A stretch of 64,000 nt of DNA from Liquidambar formosana (lineage: Eukaryota; Streptophyta; Magnoliopsida; Saxifragales; Altingiaceae), in the NCBI GenBank assembly GCA_039720395.1, contig CM077822.1, positions 17,687,043 to 17,751,042 of the forward strand, read 5' to 3'. The notes under the pieces were generated by a model. It saw only the letters and a program-made list of their open reading frames with translations. It searched no databases and had not been told where the DNA came from. The position numbers were made by a program, and so were the translations under genes. This document shows positions 58,627 to 64,000 of this stretch, in pieces (position 1 is the stretch's first letter; each line of letters starts with the position of its first letter).

Positions 58627-61606
58627 TAAAGTCTTGTTGGACTTACACCCCACGTCTTGGGGCTTATGCCCTGCTCCATGGGAGCAAAAGCGCCCCGCCT
58701 TATGCCTACACCTACGCCTTTCAAAACACTGCAAGTAACATTACCTGAATTATATTACTTTCTGGCATCTTAATTAGCATTGCTGAACTTTTTTTCTCTT
58801 TGGTGAGACTCTTAACTGTAAGTTTGGGCCTTGTAGAATCTTGCTAGCCGATCACTGGTTGATGATGTGCTGAAAAAGGTTAATGGACTGAAGCCAATTG
58901 CAGACGAACTAGGTGTGCCTATGGCTCAACTTGCGATTGCTTGGTGTGCTGCAAACCCTAATGTCTCCTCAGTTATTACTGGTGCTACAAAGGAGTCTCA
59001 GGTTAGTTTAATATATATCTCTTATTTGAAAAATATTTGTAAGGCCAAATTCTGGGATCCTACGCATTTATTTTCTTTTCATTGGTTTATGTCTATTGAG
59101 AAGTCCCACATCCCACATAGATTAAATATCAAATTAAACATGTCTTCATATACCTATTTGGGCCCTCCACTTACAAGCTTAGTCTTTTACGTTGGAAACT
59201 TAACAATGTCCATTTATACTTCATTTTGTTTAAAGAGGGAAAAATTATATTGTCACATAAATAATGTTGAATTTAGCAGTTATGCTTCTAGGTCACGTTA
59301 GTTGTTACCTTTTTTAATGTAATGAAATAGATATATTATGAGATAATCTATTAGAAAACAAAGAGACGACTACAAGTGGAAGAAAGTCAGTCAGCAGATA
59401 AGATTTCCTCTCAAGTGATGAAATAAAAACATATGATTTGGGATCCAATGGTGAGAGTGAAACACTGTTGAAACCAAATGGCAAACCAGTTTAAAAAGAT
59501 TATGAGAAATTACTAAGATGCTTCAGTGACCAAATTAAACTAAATGATGTACTCCTTAATTCCTTTCAAGATGACAATTCAGGCTTTGCGCTGGTTGGCC
59601 TTTTTCTTATATATGTTGCTCTTTCATTCCTGATCTGATCCCTTCTTAATCCCAACTTCTTAGCTTATTAGAGTTCTAGAGCACCTCTCAAGCTGAAGCT
59701 TAACCTGGGACTCCAGCCATTGAAAAGTTTTAACAATGGCAACTTGTTGCATAAAGGAAGGAAGAAAATGGCTATAGCCTACAGTTGTTGCTACCATTGC
59801 TTACTGGCCTTCTCTTTATTTATTTATTTATTTTGTTTGTATTTATTTTTCTTTGAGATGGCAGGGATCGGTTTGGTGTTTCCTAAAGATATCACTTATT
59901 TCATAGAATATAAGTTCCTAAAATTGGATAGCCCTCTTGAGTTGCAGCAGAATATGGTGGGACTATGCTATCTTTGCCTCCATATAGGTGTCCTTTTGGC
60001 ATGATATCTAGTCTGGACATGCCTTTTTGAAAAAAGGTTGGGTTAGGCTTTTTGATAATAAAAAACAAGAGTTTGGGGGTTAAACGTGAGTTTTGTCCAG
60101 CTGTGCTAAAAAAAAAAAAAAGGAGGAAGAAGAGAAGAATAGATAAACCTCAAAGTCCCATTGAGATTCTTTTAAAGTCTCACTTAGAAGAAAATTAATG
60201 GAGTCTCACCATTAATTGAGTGCAAAGTTGTAGAGAAATTTCATTAATAAATTGTATGTAATTGTGTCTACAAGCTTTGCTAATATAGAGATCTGTAAGG
60301 TCCTATTTGATAAATTGTCTTCCCACTCAAGTTAGAACTCATAGTAAAACAAGTAAAAGACCTTTTTACTATGTATATAAGACTTAACCAAACTTAAGCA
60401 AGAATAAGAATTGACTTAAGTCATAGCTAAATGCTCTACTTTGACACCAACAATTCAAATCTGTGAAATTGCCAAAATTTCCTTGAATATGAAAATTTTA
60501 AATATTTCCAAATCCAAAGGAGTTTAAACCAAGAATGTCCAACCAAATCCTACCATGTATTCTCCCTTATCATGTAAAACTTTTTGTGGGACCCATTGTC
60601 TGCAAGGTGGGCCCTGTTGGACCCCCACCCCCACCCCCCCTCTTCTTTTCTCTTTCCCCCATCCTTTTTTCATTTATTCCCTTCTTATTTGTGGGTACAA
60701 TTTAAGGGCCTGGTCATCAATTTCAAATATAAATGATCGATCACTTAGCTGGCTAGGGTTAGACAACTATGATGAGATTAGTATGTGTGAAGTGAACAAG
60801 GACATTGTAGATCCATATTTTCATCCATTATTAAGGCCTTCTAGTACTTCTGTTTTCCCCTCACTGGTTCGTTTAGTGGTTCCATGATTGGTGGCTAACT
60901 TGTTCCATAGTTGGTGGATTAATATGCATAACCACCAAAAGCATTCCTCTGGGGTGCAACGCCTAGTCACCTTAAAGCGGTGCAGACTTGGTTTCTAGTT
61001 GCCATGTAGGTGAAAAACTATCTTAGAGAGGCATTTCCAGTAATACAATACGAAAAAATAGCGAGAAGATTAAAGTAGAAATTGAAATTAGGCAAACAAG
61101 TGAGATTCTATGGTTTATAGACCCTGGAATGCCTCTTGAATCTGAAATTCTATAATATTATTGAAAATATTAATTTGAATGATTCATAAAAGAGTATTTA
61201 TATTAAGGCTACAATAACCCCAAAATCTTGATCCCTGAAAACTCTTATATAAACTTCTAACCTCAGCCTTTTAAGCTATTTAAAAAAGTCGCATGCTATT
61301 TACACGACTACAAAAAGGACTAGGAACATAACAATGGTTAATAAACTAATAAAACAGAAGGAAACAAAAGAAAACACTAAAATTAAAGTAAAGGCTAATT
61401 AAAAGCTAGTCACATGTTATTTATTTATTATTTATTATTTATTCCATTTTGTCCTTTTACAGCTGATTAAAAGTTGTTTTCCACTAATGCAGATTCAAGA
61501 GAACATGAAGGCCATTGATGTCATCCCATTACTGACACCTCCTGTGATGGAGAAGATTGAGACTCTTATTCAAAGCAAGCCAAAGCGTCCGGATTCATAT
61601 AGATAG
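54507..61606 (+). CDS. KAB1: Potassium channel beta subunit (aldo-keto reductase fold), KAB1
   Basis: Cytosolic beta subunit expected to bind NADPH and associate with Shaker-type K+ channel alpha subunits. Exons: 54507-55070, 56473-56616, 58837-59001, 61493-61606, with GT...AG introns that all fall between codons. They total 987 bases (328 residues plus stop), the length of Arabidopsis KAB1, which it closely matches. Visible AKR features: [22 protein letters not shown] with catalytic Asp49 and Tyr54; [10 protein letters not shown] with Lys82; YCHRPD with His122; the cofactor-region segments [18 protein letters not shown] and TGATKESQ; and C-terminal [11 protein letters not shown]. The frame is open throughout. 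Exon 1 is GC-rich at third positions, unlike the AT-rich introns. Intron 2 holds an (AT)n run at about 58593-58623 and GC-richer repeat-like text (about 57840-58740). A generic AKR is less likely given the full-length match. Confidence 0.96.
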
Positions 61607-64000
61607 ATACATGATAATTATCAGGTTCTTTTGGGTTTTGTGTGCATTATCTGGCAGACTTAATTGTTCCAACTTCTTGGATCACAAGTTTATTCATCAT
61701 TTGGTGTGCGTGACGTTTACTTAGTTCTTGTATCTTCTCTGGACTTGCAAAGTCCCACGAGATGCTCATAGTATTGTTCTCAGTTGGTTTGGTTTGGTTT
61801 TGGATTAGCTTAAGTTCTATCATTGATGGAATTGAGGGTTGGTAGAACATTTTAGGTCTCAATATCATATTTGATTATCATTGTTTTATGGTTATCTGGA
61901 CACGTGGACACTTTTCTGATACGTGAGCCCTATGTTCTTTTATGGCATGACTAGGAGTTTGTCATTGCAAAAGTAATAATTGAGTATCATGTTGGCATTT
62001 TTTTATATTATTCTTTGGTAACTTAGTACAGTGTTAATATGCACTGACCAAAGTTTGATTCTCTCTCTATCAACAGTGTTTTAACAAAAATGCTCGGTTA
62101 ACTTTGACTCACGAGTGTGGACCATTTAAAATTATTTTTGCCTGTGTTAATATTAGTGGGATGGATTCAATGTGATAATATATGGTAACATGATGCGTAA
62201 TTTGAATTACATACCGGAAATAATTGAAAAAAAAGAAAAGGGAATGTCCATGAAGAGTGACAGGGCTCTCTTTTTAATTAAAAATTTCACCCTATCTATC
62301 TTTCACCAATTCAAGGACAACCATTGTCTCTAATTTAATCTTTTTTCTTCACCTCCCCCCCCCCCCCCCCCCCCCCCTCTCGCCCAACCTCTTTTGTTTT
62401 TTTTTTTTTTTTCCCTGGAGATTGTTCGATAGTTGCATGGGCCTCAATACCTTCATGGGTTCTACCTTCAAACCGCAAATTGTGGCTTGCAATTTACAAC
62501 TATCGTAGCCAGACCATTCAATGCAACGACTGTAATGAAAGAAGTGGGGTGTAAATTCTAATTAGAAGGGAAGTGCTACTGATTCCTAAATTTTTCTTTT
62601 AACCTATGAGAGTTATCCAACAAATTAAACAACTACCATCGTCCCATCAAAGCACTTTTTTTCCAGTCCATGAGAAGACCCCAATAAACCTTTGACCCCA
62701 ATGAAGATTCATGTGGAGCATAAGGCCATGGCCCATGATATGTAACAAACAGCCTAACATTATTTTTTCCCGACAAAGCAATCCCATGGATGGAGAAAGG
62801 AGAAGAGAAGAGGAAATCTAGAAAGATGGGACAGGAGGACCCATGACAGAACATCTAAAATTTAATCCTTATTTTGTTGCAATCACTTTACACCTATAAA
62901 CTTTGTACATCGTACACTACCTCAATAACCTCTTCTTTTATCCTTTCTTTTCTTTTTTTGAGATCCATATTTTTCCAACCCCTCCATACAATTTCAGGTT
63001 CTTCCAAAGCACTTCAAACCAAATAATTTGAACAATCAGAATTATCCCATCCATGTAGCTCCTAGGTTAGACATCATTATTTTTTTTATTACTAAAGAAT
63101 TAGGATATTTGAATAGGTTGATTATCAATATTTGATCAATATGATATTTATCATGCATAACGTGCATAAGAAAGAAGCATATAAATCCAATGATGAGCTT
63201 GACACAACATTGGGTCCTTTTTATTATTGAGTGGTGCGCCAACAAGAAGTTTTAATTGATCCCTTGTATAGTGTTTTAAATTTTAATCACATTTGAGATC
63301 ATGTATATGATTTTCATTAGATTTTCTAATCTAAAGCATTATAGAGGAGATGCAGACTACTATTACCAAAAAACAGCAATTATTTTCTGTTATATATTTA
63401 TATACACATGGAGTTGATCAAGTGTGAGACATCTTAAACGTCCGGGGCAATTCATACGGCTTGAAGTCATACGTGGCTTTCACACGCACATGCATGTTTG
63501 CCATGTGATCCCACTTGAGACATCCGAGACAGTCCGTAGCTGATCCATTTGTGTGTGTGTGTGTACGTGTATATATGCCAACATTAAGGACATAATTTTT
63601 GCATTCAATTTTTTACATGATTCTTAAGCGAGATCCAATTGTCTCATTATTATGTTGGTTATTTCTCCTACTTAGCTTTTTTGGGTTCCTTTGTATATAC
63701 AATCCCTTTATTATAGGTGCATGAGTGCATCTTATGCAACTTTGCATTCGCATAATATGCATCTCTAAAATTCTACATGTGGCTCATATTTTGCAAAACC
63801 AATATTTGGATTAGAAATTTTCATATACATATCATTCATGCTAAAAATCAAGTTGCTCCGAGATTAAAATTTATTTCATCCATAAAATGTGTACAAATGG
63901 GCGATTGTCATTGATCGAAAACATTAAGTTTTGAATCAAATAGCTATCAGTTTTTTAATCAACTTGATTTTTTAATATGCATTGTCTGCATGAGAATGAT
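61607..64000. other. Intergenic 3' of KAB1, no further gene seen
   Basis: This stretch holds the KAB1 3' untranslated region (no clear single AATAAA site), a poly-C run at about 62356-62377 followed by poly-T, and a (GT)n run at about 63551-63564. The minus-strand frames at 62633-62854 and 63042-63245 show no motif. Confidence 0.6.

Overview
The window is AT-rich plant nuclear DNA, almost certainly from a flowering plant. It holds two intron-bearing genes with canonical GT...AG introns, long A/T-rich intergenic stretches full of (GA)n, (CT)n and (AT)n runs, and many small transposons. Nothing suggests bacterial, organellar or viral DNA, and no tRNA, rRNA or CRISPR array was recognised.

Gene 1 (27716-36328, +) is a seven-exon purple acid phosphatase that closely matches Arabidopsis PAP23. 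All seven metal-ligand residues and all splice sites are present. However, the exons carry two separate extra T bases (28249/28250 and 29685/29686) that break the frame in exons 2 and 3. Either the gene is a very young pseudogene or the consensus sequence is wrong at both places. Gene 2 (54507-61606, +) is a complete four-exon aldo-keto-reductase-type potassium channel beta subunit (KAB1, 328 codons), with a TATA box and a small MITE in its promoter. The two genes have no evident functional link.

Layout: 1-27.6 kb is intergenic, with foldback elements, hAT-like and Mutator-like non-autonomous transposons, a Tourist-type MITE, minisatellites and a dead RNase H fragment. 27.7-36.3 kb is PAP23, with transposons in intron 3 and a tandem duplication beside the intron 5 acceptor. 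36.3-54 kb is intergenic; its centre is three solo LTRs nested inside each other (40198-45678), each with its own 5-bp target-site duplication, followed by another LTR-like block, a long-TIR element and a second dead RNase H fragment split by a 122-bp MITE. 54.0-61.6 kb is KAB1, and 61.6-64 kb is intergenic.

No new multi-gene system was found. The strongest observations are the two frameshifts in PAP23, the three-level LTR nest with different palindrome arrays in its LTRs, and several nested DNA transposons whose boundaries can be fixed to the base by exact target-site duplications.
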